NCBI RefSeq assembly: GCF_028201475.1
Contig: NZ_CP116383.1
Span: forward strand, 3,309,464-3,373,463
DNA: 64,000 nt
Direction: 5' to 3'
Source of the DNA: Vibrio sp. SCSIO 43137
GTDB lineage: Bacteria; Pseudomonadota; Gammaproteobacteria; Enterobacterales; Vibrionaceae
A program made the translations under genes and the position numbers. The notes under the pieces are model-generated. The model ran no database searches and was not told the DNA's origin. It saw only the letters and a program-made list of their open reading frames with translations. Below are positions 1 through 9,630 of the stretch, piece after piece (positions within the stretch are counted from its first letter, which is position 1; every line of letters begins with the position of its first letter).

Positions 1-1355
1 TTTTCTAGCCCTCGTCCGCTTAGGTGTTGCTCTAATCCCAGCTCAAAGCTGGCCTCAAACAGGCTTTTACCGCGCATATTGGCATAGCTTCCCAGCTTCT
101 CCAGTGTGGCAGGGCCAATCTCTCTTCGCGGTGTATTCACAATACGCAAAAATGCATTATCGTCATCCGGATTCACCAGCACTCTCAGATAAGCCATAAT
201 GTCTTTAATCTCTGCACGGGCAAAAAACGAGGTTCCCCCAGAGATTCGGTAGGGGATCCGGTTCTGCATCAGCGATTTTTCTATCAGTCTTGACTGATGA
301 TTTCCCCGGTACAGGATAGCGTAATCTTTATACTCAGTACGGTTGATAAAACGATGGGCAATCAGTTCACCCGTCACTTTTTCTGCTTCGTGGTCTTCAT
401 TCTTTGCCGTAACCACTTTCAGCTTTTCACCGTCAGGCAGTTCTGAGAATAGTGTTTTTTCAAATACGTGTGGGTTGTTGGCGATCAAAATATTAGCCGC
501 CCTAAGAATGCGGCTGGTAGAGCGGTAGTTCTGCTCCATTTTAATCACTTTTAACTGAGGGTAGTCCTTACTCAGTAACACTAGGTTCTGAGGCTTGGCT
601 CCCCGCCATGAGTAGATAGACTGATCATCATCTCCTACTACCGTCAGTCGTCCCCGTTCACCAATAAGCAACTTCACCAGTTCATACTGACTGGTGTTAG
701 TATCCTGATATTCGTCCACCAGCAGATAACGAATTTTCGATTGCCAGCGATCACGGACTTCCTTATTGGTCTTTAACAACATCACCGGCAGAGAAATAAG
801 ATCATCAAAATCTAATGCGTTATAAGCCTTCATCTGTGTCTGATACATCTCAAAACAGAAGGCAAAGAGCTGCTCTTGCTCAGAACGGGCAAACCCTTTC
901 GCCTGTTCAGGCGTTAACATATCGTTCTTCCAGTTAGAGATGCTGCTTAACAGCAAACGAAGCAGATCTTTATCACCATCAAGCTGTTTTTCTGTCAACT
1001 CTTTAAGAAGCGCCATCTGGTCCTGATCATCAAACAGAGAAAAACCCGCTTTTAAGCCCAGAGCTTTATACTCACGGCGGATAATATTCAGCCCCATAGT
1101 ATGGAAAGTGGAGATCATTAATCCCTTGGCTTCTTTCTTACCAAGAGTTTGTCCCACACGCTCTTTCATCTCTCTGGCGGCTTTATTGGTAAAGGTCACC
1201 GCAGCGATATTTCTCGCCTTATAACCACAAACTTCTACCAGATAAGCAATCTTATTGGTAATCACACGAGTTTTTCCGGAACCCGCACCGGCTAACACCA
1301 GACAAGGGCCGGAAACGTATTTAACCGCTTCATCTTGCTTTGGGTTTAACTTCAT
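1..1355 (-). CDS. rep: ATP-dependent DNA helicase Rep (partial, C-terminus outside the window)
   Basis: This is a superfamily 1A 3'-5' DNA helicase that helps replication forks pass protein roadblocks. The first 451 residues are visible; the E. coli protein has about 673, so the C-terminal third lies beyond the left edge. Walker A (AGAGSGKT) is at residues 22-29, the Walker B region (VDEYQDTN) near 212 and motif III (QSIYSWRGA) near 245. The N-terminus ([18 protein letters not shown]) and the motif spacing follow E. coli Rep closely, rather than UvrD. The ATG at 1353-1355 is the natural start. The gene is divergent from vexR with 169 bp between them. In E. coli rep also lies close to ilvC, as it does here. 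Confidence 0.95.
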   Translation of the reverse strand, partial: MKLNPKQDEAVKYVSGPCLVLAGAGSGKTRVITNKIAYLVEVCGYKARNIAAVTFTNKAAREMKERVGQTLGKKEAKGLMISTFHTMGLNIIRREYKALGLKAGFSLFDDQDQMALLKELTEKQLDGDKDLLRLLLSSISNWKNDMLTPEQAKGFARSEQEQLFAFCFEMYQTQMKAYNALDFDDLISLPVMLLKTNKEVRDRWQSKIRYLLVDEYQDTNTSQYELVKLLIGERGRLTVVGDDDQSIYSWRGAKPQNLVLLSKDYPQLKVIKMEQNYRSTSRILRAANILIANNPHVFEKTLFSELPDGEKLKVVTAKNEDHEAEKVTGELIAHRFINRTEYKDYAILYRGNHQSRLIEKSLMQNRIPYRISGGTSFFARAEIKDIMAYLRVLVNPDDDNAFLRIVNTPRREIGPATLEKLGSYANMRGKSLFEASFELGLEQHLSGRGLE

Positions 1356-1477
1356 TCTCTTTACTCAGGCGATATCCATAACTGGCGACTATAATAATCC
1401 TCAGTCGATATGATTTCCACGTAAGATTAAACGAGAAAGATTCTCAAAAATTAACTATACGTTTTGATGTACAGATG

Positions 1478-1511
1478 TATAATAACGCGAATGAATGAAC
1501 GTTCATTCATT
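1478..1511 (+). promoter_or_regulatory. vexR promoter -10 and 22-bp palindromic operator
   Basis: A consensus -10 (TATAAT) lies at 1478-1483; no good -35 precedes it. The expected transcription start falls on a perfect 22-bp palindrome at 1490-1511, two inverted copies of AATGAATGAAC. Perfect dyads of this kind are typical TetR-family operators. The position over the start region implies autorepression by VexR (inference). The palindrome also contains an in-frame ATG at 1495, which argues against that ATG being the translation start. Confidence 0.75.
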
Positions 1512-1524
1512 TTTGGAGAAGTCG

Positions 1525-2100
1525 ATGTCAGACGAAATTGAAGATAAGAGAACCAGAATTCTTGATGCAACAGAGAAACTTTTAGCTCAAGACGGTTTCC
1601 AAGGCTTATCTATGCAAAAAGTAGCAAAAGAGGCCGCCGTAGCTGCAGGTACTATCTACCGCTACTTCAGAGACAAAGATCATCTCATTGAAGAAACTCG
1701 TTTATACGTCTCTCAGAGAGCGGCAGATTATATTCAGGCTAACCTGAGCGATGATATGTCTCTAAAACAGCAGTACCGCACCATATGGCTGAATATCTGG
1801 AACCTAACCAATACTAAGTCAGCGGTTAAGAGTCATTTTTTATATGAGCAATTTGATTATTCCAACGAAAGCCGGATTCAGCAGTTGGAAAAAGAGATGT
1901 TCTATAAAGTCGTTGCATTATTCGAGAAAGGAAAAGAACAAGGGCTATTTAAGCCTCTGGACGGGCACATACTTTTCAGTGTCAGCCTTGATTCAAGTAT
2001 TGCACTGGCGAGAAAGAAACGAAACAGATGTATTCAGTTGGATTCAAACGATATTGACCAAGCGATTGAAGCCAGCTGGGATGCAATCATTAAACACTAA
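1525..2100 (+). CDS. vexR: TetR-family regulator of the adjacent RND efflux operon (VexR-like)
   Basis: A TetR-type repressor of 191 residues. The helix-turn-helix spans about residues 29-48 (SMQKVAKEAAVAAGTIYRYF), followed by an all-helical ligand and dimer domain. I chose the ATG at 1525 because TTGGAGAA sits just upstream as a ribosome binding site, and because the longer frame from 1495 would start inside the operator. It is followed after 18 bp by a periplasmic adaptor and an RND pump, the vexRAB order known from Vibrio cholerae, so the regulator presumably senses pump substrates. The symbol comes from context and recognition; the family call is firm. Confidence 0.85.
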   Translation: MSDEIEDKRTRILDATEKLLAQDGFQGLSMQKVAKEAAVAAGTIYRYFRDKDHLIEETRLYVSQRAADYIQANLSDDMSLKQQYRTIWLNIWNLTNTKSAVKSHFLYEQFDYSNESRIQQLEKEMFYKVVALFEKGKEQGLFKPLDGHILFSVSLDSSIALARKKRNRCIQLDSNDIDQAIEASWDAIIKH

Positions 2101-2118
2101 ACTGGAGTTCAGATAAGA

Positions 2119-3225
2119 ATGAAAAAGTGGACTTTTTTTATGCTACTGATAGCTGTATTACTATTTGGTAGCGTTATCGGCTTTAACATGTATAAGCAAA
2201 AGATGATCGCTGAGTATATGGCCAATATGCCGGAACCGGAGTTTCCGGTCACCGTGGTAGACGTCGAAGCGGTAGAATGGAAGCCAGCTATTCAGGCCAT
2301 CGGCTTTATCGAGCCGAATCAAGGTGTGACATTAACCGCTGAATCCAGCGGAGTTATCGATAAGATCGAGTTTAAATCAGGCGAGACTGTCACTACCGGT
2401 GATATGCTGGTTGTGCTTGATACCTCTGTAGAGCGCGCAAACCTGGCCAGCTCAGTGGCAAAACTGCCTGCCGCTGAATCAAAATATAAGCGTTATAAAG
2501 GCCTGCTGAAAAAAGGCTCTATCTCTCGTGAAGCCTATGATGATGCAGAAGCCTCTTACTTCTCTCTGAAAGCTAACATCGAGAGTCTTAAAGCCACTAT
2601 TGACCGCCGTGAAATCACCGCTCCATTTGATGGTGTTGTCGGTATCCGCGATGTTTATCTTGGTCAGTACCTTCAGGCCGGTAATAAGATTGTTCGTCTG
2701 GAAGACACCAGTGTTATGCGCCTGCGCTTTACCATTCCTCAGACTGATATCTCACTGATCAGAATCGACCAGCCAGTCAACATTCAGGTGGATTCATACC
2801 CAGAAGAAACCTTTAAGGGCACCATCTCGGCCATTGAGCCTGCAGTCGATCATCAGAGTGGTCTGGTTCAGGTACAGGCTGATATTCCAAACAATGGCGG
2901 AAAACTGCGTAGTGGTATGTTCGCCCGGGCAGATATCGTCCTTCCGGTAATAGCCGATCAGGTGGTTCTTCCCCAGACAGCCATTACCTTTAACCTATAC
3001 GGCGATAACGTATTTATCGTATCAGAAGTTGATGGTGTAAAACGTGTGAAGCAACAGGTCGTTAGTGTTGGTGAACGTCGTGGTTCAATTGCTCATATTC
3101 TTAAAGGGGTTAAGCCCGGCGATACCGTTGTTACTTCAGGACAAATTCGTTTGAGTAACGAAGCTAAGGTGAAAATCGTGGAAAGTGACGCAATAACACC
3201 GCCAGCAGAAACACCGATGCTGTAA
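2119..3225 (+). CDS. vexA: RND efflux periplasmic adaptor subunit (VexA-like)
   Basis: A membrane-fusion protein of 368 residues that links an inner-membrane RND pump to an outer-membrane channel, probably TolC encoded elsewhere. Residues 5-22 form one hydrophobic N-terminal segment with no lipobox cysteine, so it is anchored by a signal-anchor or is secreted, not a lipoprotein. Then come the split biotinyl-lipoyl halves around a helical hairpin (about 65-180, with the ITAPFDGVVGIRDV signature of the second half), a beta-barrel domain and a membrane-proximal domain. It lies 18 bp after vexR and 11 bp before the pump gene. Confidence 0.93.
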   Translation: MKKWTFFMLLIAVLLFGSVIGFNMYKQKMIAEYMANMPEPEFPVTVVDVEAVEWKPAIQAIGFIEPNQGVTLTAESSGVIDKIEFKSGETVTTGDMLVVLDTSVERANLASSVAKLPAAESKYKRYKGLLKKGSISREAYDDAEASYFSLKANIESLKATIDRREITAPFDGVVGIRDVYLGQYLQAGNKIVRLEDTSVMRLRFTIPQTDISLIRIDQPVNIQVDSYPEETFKGTISAIEPAVDHQSGLVQVQADIPNNGGKLRSGMFARADIVLPVIADQVVLPQTAITFNLYGDNVFIVSEVDGVKRVKQQVVSVGERRGSIAHILKGVKPGDTVVTSGQIRLSNEAKVKIVESDAITPPAETPML

Positions 3226-3236
3226 TTGGGGGAACT

Positions 3237-6200
3237 ATGCGCTTTACTGATGTCTTTATAAAACGTCCGGTTCTCGCAGTATCCATCAGCTTTTTGATCG
3301 CACTGCTTGGCTTTCAGGCACTGTTCAAAATGCAGGTGCGGGAATATCCGGAAATGACCAATACCGTTGTAACTGTAACAACGGGCTATTACGGTGCCAG
3401 TGCCGATCTGATTCAGGGCTTTATTACACAGCCTCTGGAACAGGCCGTTGCACAGGCAGACAACATTGAATATATGACTTCATCGTCAGTATTGGGTCGC
3501 TCTACCATTACGGTAAATATGAAGCTCAATACGGATCCGAATGCCGCTCTGTCGGACATTCTGGCAAAGACAAACTCGGTACGCTCTCAGCTACCAAGTG
3601 AATCTGAAGATCCAACGGTAACCATGTCCACCGGTTCTACCACTGCGGTACTCTATATCGGTTTTGTTAGTGACGAACTGGTTTCCAGTCAGGTAACTGA
3701 TTACCTTGAAAGGGTGATTAACCCGCAGCTATTCACGGTAAACGGTGTCTCTAAGATAGATATCTACGGTGGCTCTAAGTACGCCATGCGTATCTGGCTT
3801 GATCCAGCCAAAATGGCGGCGCTGGGCCTGACAGCAACGGATGTTATGGGTGTGCTTAAAGCCAATAACTTCCAGTCTGCAACCGGTCAGGCTACCGGTG
3901 AAATGGTGGTCTACAACGGTAGCGCTGATACTCAGATCTCCAGTGTTGAAGAACTGGAACGTCTGGTTGTCAAAAATCAGGAAGGTAACCTGATTCGCCT
4001 GAATGATATTGCTAAAGTTAGCCTTGAGAAGAGCCACGATACTTTCCGCGCCAGCGCTAATGGTCAGGAAGCCGTTGTTGCAGCCGTTAACGCCGCACCA
4101 AGTGCTAACCCTATTAATATTGCCAAAGACGTTCTTGCCCTGCTGCCTCAGCTTGAAAAGAACATGCCTGCCAATATTCAGATGAACGTGATGTATGACT
4201 CTACTGAAGCCATCAATGAGTCTATTCAGGAAGTAATTAAAACCATTATTGAAGCAGCACTGATCGTATTGGTGGTAATTACCATATTCCTAGGTTCACT
4301 AAGAGCAGTATTAATACCAATCATCACTATCCCGTTATCGCTGATTGGTGTGGCCATGGTTATGCAGATGCTCGGCTTCTCGTGGAACCTGATGACGCTA
4401 CTGGCGATGGTACTGGCTATCGGACTGGTGGTGGATGACGCCATTGTTGTTCTGGAAAACGTCGATCGTCATATCAAACTAGGAGAATCTCCTTTCCGTG
4501 CAGCCATTATCGGTACACGTGAAATTGCTATACCAGTTATTGCCATGACTCTGACTCTGGGCGCGGTATATGCACCGATCGCTATGATGGGTGGTATTAC
4601 CGGTTCCTTGTTTAAAGAGTTTGCCCTAACCCTTGCTGGTTCAGTATTTGTATCAGGTATCGTTGCCCTGACTTTGTCACCAATGATGTGTTCTAAGATG
4701 CTTCTGGCCCATGCCGAGCCGAACCGCTTTGAAAGAGCCGTTCACAATGTGCTGGACAGAATGACAGATCGTTACTCCAGAATACTCTCGGTTGTAATGC
4801 AGAGACGTCCGGTGATTATCGCTTTCGCGTTTATCGTATTTGCCAGCCTGCCGATGCTATTCAAATTTATCCCGAGCGAGCTTGCTCCATCTGAGGATAA
4901 AGGGGTGGTAATGCTGATGGGTACCGGCCCGTCAAATGCCAACCTTGATTACCTGCAAAACACCATGAATGATGTAAACAAGGTTCTGACAGACCAGCCG
5001 GAACTTGAGTACGCACAGGTGTTTGTTGGTGTACCAAGTTCGAATCAGGCCTTTGGTATCGCAACTATGTTGCCATGGAGTCAGCGTGAAGCGAGTCAGG
5101 CAGAAGTAACTAACCGTGTTGGTAAACTGGTGAAAGACATTCCGGGAATGTCAGTAACGGCATTCCAGATGCCTGAACTACCTGGTGCAGGTTCCGGCCT
5201 GCCGATTCAGTTTGTGATTACCACACCGAATAACTTTGAAAGCCTGTATCAGATTGCTTCAGATGTTCTTGTGGCAGCCTCTACCAGCCCTTACTTTGTT
5301 TATACAACTATCGACCTGAACTACGATTCTGCAACAATGAAGATCAGCATCGATAAAGACAAAGCGGGAGCTTATGGCGTTACCATGCAGGACATTGGTG
5401 CAACCTTGAGTACTATGATGGCAGACGGTAACGTAAACCGTATCGACTTTAACGGACGCGCTTATGAAGTGATCCCGCAGGTTGAGCGTAAATACCGCCT
5501 GAACCCAGAGTCAATGAACAGTTATTACGTGCGTTCATCGACGGGTAGCCCAGTACCTCTGGGAAGCTTAATCAGCATTGAAGTCGTATCAGAGCCACGC
5601 TCTCTTCCTCACTTTAATCAGCTAAACTCTGCCACAATCGGTGCCGTTCCGTCTCCGACGGTAGCAATGGGTGATGCGATTAATGAGTTTGAGAAGTTTG
5701 CTCAGGAAATTCTTCCGTTAGGTTACAGCCATGACTACATGGGTGAAGCAAGACAGTATGTAACTGAAGGTAACTCGTTATATACCACCTTTGGCCTGGC
5801 ACTCGCTATTATCTTCCTTGTGCTTGCGATTCAGTTTGAATCGGTTAGAGATCCACTGGTTATTATGGTTTCGGTTCCTCTGGCCATCTGTGGTGCCTTG
5901 ATTGCCCTTGCATGGGGTGCGGCAAGTATGAACATCTACTCTCAGGTAGGTCTGATTACGCTGGTTGGCCTGATAACCAAGCACGGTATTCTTATCTGTG
6001 AGGTTGCCAAAGAAGAACAGCTGCACAACCAGAAAAACCGTATGGAAGCCGTTATGGAAGCAGCCAAAGTACGTCTGCGTCCAATCCTGATGACAACAGC
6101 AGCTATGATTGCCGGTTTGATCCCGTTAATGTATGCAACCGGCGCCGGTGCTGCACAGCGATTCAGTATTGGTATCGTAATCGTAGCCGGTCTTGCTATT

Positions 6201-6353
6201 GGTACTCTGTTTACTCTGTTTGTACTGCCGGTGATTTACACCTATCTGGCAGAAAAACATAAACCACTTCCGGTATTCCTTGAAAAAGATGAACTGGAAG
6301 AGCTTGCCGAAATCAATAAAGCTGATGCTGCTGAGAAGCAGTTAGCTAACTAA
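3237..6353 (+). CDS. vexB: RND multidrug efflux pump, inner-membrane subunit (VexB-like)
   Basis: A proton-driven efflux pump of 1038 residues, the usual size for the HAE1/AcrB group. It starts MRFTDVFIKRPVL and has the duplicated layout of TM1, a large periplasmic loop, TM2-6 and a repeat. The proton-relay aspartates are visible in TM4 (GLVVDDAIVVLENVDRH, about residue 400) and the TM10 lysine in LITKHGILI. Bile salts and detergents are typical substrates of this group in Vibrio (family knowledge). There is no outer-membrane channel gene in the operon. A terminator follows directly. Confidence 0.94.
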   Translation: MRFTDVFIKRPVLAVSISFLIALLGFQALFKMQVREYPEMTNTVVTVTTGYYGASADLIQGFITQPLEQAVAQADNIEYMTSSSVLGRSTITVNMKLNTDPNAALSDILAKTNSVRSQLPSESEDPTVTMSTGSTTAVLYIGFVSDELVSSQVTDYLERVINPQLFTVNGVSKIDIYGGSKYAMRIWLDPAKMAALGLTATDVMGVLKANNFQSATGQATGEMVVYNGSADTQISSVEELERLVVKNQEGNLIRLNDIAKVSLEKSHDTFRASANGQEAVVAAVNAAPSANPINIAKDVLALLPQLEKNMPANIQMNVMYDSTEAINESIQEVIKTIIEAALIVLVVITIFLGSLRAVLIPIITIPLSLIGVAMVMQMLGFSWNLMTLLAMVLAIGLVVDDAIVVLENVDRHIKLGESPFRAAIIGTREIAIPVIAMTLTLGAVYAPIAMMGGITGSLFKEFALTLAGSVFVSGIVALTLSPMMCSKMLLAHAEPNRFERAVHNVLDRMTDRYSRILSVVMQRRPVIIAFAFIVFASLPMLFKFIPSELAPSEDKGVVMLMGTGPSNANLDYLQNTMNDVNKVLTDQPELEYAQVFVGVPSSNQAFGIATMLPWSQREASQAEVTNRVGKLVKDIPGMSVTAFQMPELPGAGSGLPIQFVITTPNNFESLYQIASDVLVAASTSPYFVYTTIDLNYDSATMKISIDKDKAGAYGVTMQDIGATLSTMMADGNVNRIDFNGRAYEVIPQVERKYRLNPESMNSYYVRSSTGSPVPLGSLISIEVVSEPRSLPHFNQLNSATIGAVPSPTVAMGDAINEFEKFAQEILPLGYSHDYMGEARQYVTEGNSLYTTFGLALAIIFLVLAIQFESVRDPLVIMVSVPLAICGALIALAWGAASMNIYSQVGLITLVGLITKHGILICEVAKEEQLHNQKNRMEAVMEAAKVRLRPILMTTAAMIAGLIPLMYATGAGAAQRFSIGIVIVAGLAIGTLFTLFVLPVIYTYLAEKHKPLPVFLEKDELEELAEINKADAAEKQLAN

Positions 6354-6376
6354 AGATACCGGTAAGCTAACAAAGA

Positions 6377-6401
6377 AAAGGTCGCTTTTGCGGCCTTTTT
6401 T
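6377..6401 (+). terminator. Rho-independent terminator of vexRAB
   Basis: An 8-bp stem, AAGGTCGC/GCGGCCTT with one G-U pair and a TTTT loop, runs into a T-rich tract. It lies 24 bp after the vexB stop codon. Confidence 0.85.
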
Positions 6402-6464
6402 ATTTAGCGACAAAACCATTCAGATTGAATAGAATAAGCGCAAATAGAAAGGAGTTTATGCCCA

Positions 6465-6719
6465 ATGTTTGATGCAAAAAAGATAGAGCAGATTGCAAAG
6501 CAGATTCATGAGTCAATGCCTCAGCCGGTGAAAGAGCTGGGTTCAGATGTTGATCAAAAGGTTCGTCAGGTAATTCAGGGACAACTGAATAAACTTGATA
6601 TCGTTAGCAGAGAAGAGTTTGATGTGCAGACACAAGTACTGCTTCGTACCCGTCAGAAATTGACAGAAATGGAACAGAAACTGGCTGACCTTGAAGCAAA
6701 ACTGGCTGATAAAGAGTAG
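6465..6719 (+). CDS. ubiK: UbiK-type ubiquinone biosynthesis accessory factor (YqiC/BMFP family)
   Basis: A small protein of 84 residues. UbiK of E. coli binds UbiJ and supports late ubiquinone synthesis in the soluble Ubi complex; earlier work called it a membrane-fusogenic protein. The conserved N-terminal half ([14 protein letters not shown], then [16 protein letters not shown]) is diagnostic, and residues from about 55 form a coiled coil rich in Leu, Glu and Lys. AAAGGAG lies 10 bases before the ATG. It stands alone between two terminators. Confidence 0.9.
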   Translation: MFDAKKIEQIAKQIHESMPQPVKELGSDVDQKVRQVIQGQLNKLDIVSREEFDVQTQVLLRTRQKLTEMEQKLADLEAKLADKE

Positions 6720-6741
6720 ATAACTTTACCCTGTTCAAATA

Positions 6742-6771
6742 GAAAAAGGCCTGTTTAACAGGCCTTTTTTG
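6742..6771. terminator. Bidirectional terminator between ubiK and ilvC
   Basis: AAAAAGGCCTG, a 4-base loop, then CAGGCCTTTTTT. There are A and T runs on both sides of the stem, so it can end ubiK on the plus strand and ilvC on the minus strand. Confidence 0.88.
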
Positions 6772-6788
6772 TATTCAACTGGAAGCCA

Positions 6789-8273
6789 TTAACCGCCTAC
6801 GGCGATACGCTTCATATCCGTCATATAGCCACGTAGCTCTTCACCGATATATTCAACCGGGTGATTGCGGATAACATCGTTCACTTCAATTAGGGTGGCG
6901 TTATCAACCTGATTCGAAGACTCTCCCAGACCTTTACCGATTACGTCAGTACCAACATTCGGCATAAACTTCTCGCGTAGCAGAGGAGTCGCTACGTTAG
7001 CAAACAAATAGTTTCCGTATTCCGCAGTATCAGAGATTACTACGTTCATTTCATACAGACGCTTACGGGCAACTGTGTTAGCGATCAACGGAAGCTCATG
7101 CAGTGATTCGTAGTAAGCTGACTCATCGATGATGCCTGAAGCAGTCATAGCTTCAAACGCAAGCTCAACACCGGCACGAACCATAGCAATCATCAGGATA
7201 CCGTTGTCGAAGTACTCCTGCTCAGGGATCTCAATATCAGACTCAGGATAGTTTTCAAACGCAGTCTGACCCGTCTCTTCACGCCAGCCAAGCAGGTTTT
7301 TATCATCATTGGCCCAGTCAGCCATCATAGTGCCTGAGAACTCACCTTCAATAATGTCATCCATATGCTTGTTATAAAGCGGACGCATCAGCTCTTTCAG
7401 CTCTTCAGAAAGCTCAAATGCTTTAATCTTAGCCGGGTTAGAAAGACGGTCCATCATATGCGTGATGCCACCAAACTTAAGGGCTTCTGTAATGGTTTCC
7501 CAACCGTATTGAAGAAGTTTACCTGCATAGCCTTCATCGATACCTTCAGCAACCATCTTCTCGTAACACACGATAGAACCAGCCTGTAGCATGCCGCAAA
7601 GAATCGTCTGCTCACCCATCAGGTCAGACTTAACCTCTGCTACAAATGAGGACTCAAGACAGCCAGCGCGATGACCACCTGTTGCCGCTGCCCATGCTTT
7701 AGCGATATCCCAGCCTTCCTGCTTAGGATCATTCTCAGGGTGTACAGCGATAAGAGTCGGAACACCGAACCCACGCTTATACTCTTCACGAACCTCAGTT
7801 CCCGGGCACTTAGGTGCAACCATAACAACAGTAAGGTCCTTACGAATCTGCATGCCTTCTTCAACGATGTTAAAGCCGTGGGAATAGCCTAGTGCTGCGC
7901 CTTCTTTCATCAGAGGCATTACGGTTTCAACTACGTTTGTATGCTGTTTGTCCGGAGTCAGGTTTACTACCAAGTCTGCCTGAGGAATCAGGGTCTCATA
8001 GCTACCCACCTCAAATCCATTCTCAGAAGCATTTCTGAATGACTGACGCTTTTCATCGATGGCAGCCTGACGAAGCGCATAGGCCACATCCAGACCCGAA
8101 TCACGCATGTTAAGACCCTGATTAAGCCCCTGAGCACCACAACCTACGATGACCACCTTCTTACCTTTCAGATAATCGGCTTCAGATGCAAATTCTTCAC
8201 GATCCATAAAGCGGCAACGACCTAGTTGATCAAGTTGCTCACGCAGGTTTAGGGTATTGAAATAGTTAGCCAT
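6789..8273 (-). CDS. ilvC: Ketol-acid reductoisomerase (class II, long form)
   Basis: The second enzyme of isoleucine and valine synthesis: it converts acetolactate or acetohydroxybutyrate to the dihydroxy acid using NADPH and Mg2+. At 494 residues it is the long enterobacterial form with a duplicated C-terminal domain; class I enzymes have about 330. The nucleotide-binding loop [11 protein letters not shown] lies near residue 43, and metal-binding Asp/Glu residues lie in both C-terminal repeats. It is divergent from ilvY, which activates it in E. coli when substrate is present. Confidence 0.97.
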   Translation of the reverse strand: MANYFNTLNLREQLDQLGRCRFMDREEFASEADYLKGKKVVIVGCGAQGLNQGLNMRDSGLDVAYALRQAAIDEKRQSFRNASENGFEVGSYETLIPQADLVVNLTPDKQHTNVVETVMPLMKEGAALGYSHGFNIVEEGMQIRKDLTVVMVAPKCPGTEVREEYKRGFGVPTLIAVHPENDPKQEGWDIAKAWAAATGGHRAGCLESSFVAEVKSDLMGEQTILCGMLQAGSIVCYEKMVAEGIDEGYAGKLLQYGWETITEALKFGGITHMMDRLSNPAKIKAFELSEELKELMRPLYNKHMDDIIEGEFSGTMMADWANDDKNLLGWREETGQTAFENYPESDIEIPEQEYFDNGILMIAMVRAGVELAFEAMTASGIIDESAYYESLHELPLIANTVARKRLYEMNVVISDTAEYGNYLFANVATPLLREKFMPNVGTDVIGKGLGESSNQVDNATLIEVNDVIRNHPVEYIGEELRGYMTDMKRIAVGG

Positions 8274-8383
8274 TCTTTGACTCCTTTAAAGAAACTGTCC
8301 GTTGGTCAGCGGCTTATGCGCTGAATATCCTCATACTAATGCAGGATTTAGGTTGCTTAAAGTGATATATTCACAATAACTTA

Positions 8384-8398
8384 TTGCAATAAATGCAA
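8384..8398. promoter_or_regulatory. Probable IlvY operator between ilvC and ilvY
   Basis: TTGC-N7-GCAA forms a LysR-type dyad in the 132-bp divergent gap, directly before ilvY. LysR regulators usually bind T-N11-A dyads in such gaps and repress themselves while activating the divergent gene. A possible ilvC promoter on the minus strand (TTAAGC, 16 bp, TAGTAT) lies on the other side of the dyad. Confidence 0.6.
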
Positions 8399-8405
8399 CG
8401 TGACT

Positions 8406-9296
8406 ATGAATATCAAAACACTTCAGCTTTTTATCCATCTTTGCGAAAGCAAAAGTTTCAGCAAGACAGCTACGACAATGCATATCAGTCCTTCAGCGCT
8501 TAGTCGTCAGGTGCAAAAACTCGAGGAAGAAGTGGGAGAAGCACTGTTTATCCGCGACAACCGTAGCGTTGATTTAACCAATGCGGGAAGAAAACTACTT
8601 CCCGTTGCTTTGTCCATTACCAATGAATGGTTTGATTTCCGCTCAGAACTGACAGAAAGCAGTAGTGTTTTGCAGGGTGAGATTCATCTGTTCTGTTCAG
8701 TAACCGCCAGTTATAGCCATTTACCAGATCTGCTGAATGATTTTCGCCTGACCTATCCCCAGATTGAATTAAAGATCTCTACCGGCGATCCGGCACAGGC
8801 AATTGATAAAGTACTAGAAGGGAATGCAGATATTGCCATTGCCGCAAAACCGGAACAGTTACCCGGAAAACTAGCTTTTGAAGTTATCAGCCATATTCCA
8901 TTATCGGTAATTGCCCCTAGCGGAATAAGCAGCTTCTCTCAGGAACTAAAAAAAGAGCAGCCTGACTGGTCTTCTATTCCTTTTATTCTTCCGGAAGCCG
9001 GCACTGCAAGAGAAAGAGCAAACCTGTGGTTTAAAAGGATGAAAATAAAACCTTCTATCTATGCTCAGGTGTCAGGACATGAAGCTATTGCCAGTATGGT
9101 CGCTCTTGGTTGCGGAGTGGGTATTGCACCGGATGTGGTTATTAATAACAGCCCGGTAAAAGATAAGATCCAGAGACTAAAAGTCGAAAGCATTAACCCG
9201 TTTGATCTCGGAATCTGTTGCCACCGCTCTAAACTGGATGATCCGTTGATCAAAGCACTGTGGAGTTTAGCAGAACAGAAGTTTATACAGGCATGA
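8406..9296 (+). CDS. ilvY: LysR-type transcriptional activator IlvY
   Basis: A LysR regulator of 296 residues. In E. coli IlvY binds the ilvY-ilvC gap and activates ilvC when acetolactate or acetohydroxybutyrate is bound. The N-terminal winged helix-turn-helix is at about residues 18-37 (SFSKTATTMHISPSALSRQV); the rest is a periplasmic-binding-protein-like effector domain. The sequence follows E. coli IlvY, for example IHLFCSVTASYSHLP. An in-frame GTG at 8400 could add two residues; I prefer the ATG at 8406. Neither start has a strong ribosome binding site. Confidence 0.93.
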   Translation: MNIKTLQLFIHLCESKSFSKTATTMHISPSALSRQVQKLEEEVGEALFIRDNRSVDLTNAGRKLLPVALSITNEWFDFRSELTESSSVLQGEIHLFCSVTASYSHLPDLLNDFRLTYPQIELKISTGDPAQAIDKVLEGNADIAIAAKPEQLPGKLAFEVISHIPLSVIAPSGISSFSQELKKEQPDWSSIPFILPEAGTARERANLWFKRMKIKPSIYAQVSGHEAIASMVALGCGVGIAPDVVINNSPVKDKIQRLKVESINPFDLGICCHRSKLDDPLIKALWSLAEQKFIQA

Positions 9297-9324
9297 TCAA
9301 AAAAGCCTCCCGATTGGGAGGCTT
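9297..9324 (-). terminator. Terminator of the rRNA operon
   Basis: A 9-bp perfect stem (AAGCCTCCC/GGGAGGCTT, 4-base loop) is followed by a T run on the minus strand only. It therefore ends the rRNA operon after the distal 5S gene. ilvY converges on it from the other side and shares the stem, but has no T run. Confidence 0.85.
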
Positions 9325-9332
9325 ATCAATAT

Positions 9333-9452
9333 GAACCTAGCGATGTCCTACTCTCACATGGGGAAGCCCCACACTACCATCGGCGCTATTGCGTTTCACT
9401 TCTGAGTTCGGCATGGAATCAGGTGGGTCCACAACGCTATGGTCGCTAAGTA
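9333..9452 (-). rRNA. rrf: 5S rRNA, distal copy
   Basis: About 120 nt, with the same interior as the proximal 5S gene. It differs at both ends of the terminal helix (ACTTAGCG pairing with CGCTAGGT), so two G-C pairs have become A-T pairs with pairing kept. It is the last gene of the operon, 42 bp after tRNA-Thr and just before the terminator. Confidence 0.95.
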
Positions 9453-9494
9453 AAATTCTGTTGCTACCGACTCTTCTCGATAGTCAAAAATACG

Positions 9495-9570
9495 TGGTGC
9501 TGATAGGCGGATTTGAACCGCCGACCTCACCCTTACCAAGGGTGCGCTCTACCAACTGAGCTATATCAGC
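9495..9570 (-). tRNA. tRNA-Thr(GGT)
   Basis: 76 nt including an encoded CCA. The acceptor pair is GCTGATA/TATCAGC with A73. The anticodon stem CACCC/GGGTG encloses the loop TTGGTAA, giving anticodon GGT for Thr. The T-loop GGTTCAAATCC is present. It lies between the two 5S genes. Confidence 0.97.
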
Positions 9571-9597
9571 AGATTTTTAACTCTTCTATAAAGAGTA

Positions 9598-9622
9598 AAA
9601 GCCCGTTCAAAGAACGGGCCTT
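9598..9622 (-). terminator. Terminator-like hairpin between proximal 5S and tRNA-Thr
   Basis: On the minus strand, GCCCGTTC/GAACGGGC is followed by TTTTA, and then by a second small hairpin (CTCTTTATAGAAGAG). It could be a true terminator overrun by antiterminated rRNA transcription, or a processing signal. Confidence 0.6.
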
Positions 9623-9630
9623 AAAATTTA

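Noticed and set aside
1495..1524. Upstream ATG extending VexR by ten residues
   Set aside because: It lies inside the palindromic operator at the expected transcription start and lacks a ribosome binding site.
6458..6472. Tiny open frame (MPNV-stop) overlapping the ubiK start
   Set aside because: Its ATG is only 3 bases from the AAAGGAG, while ubiK's is 10 bases away; more likely chance than a coupled leader.
7640..7892. Open frames on both strands inside ilvC
   Set aside because: Shadows of the ilvC coding sequence in other frames.
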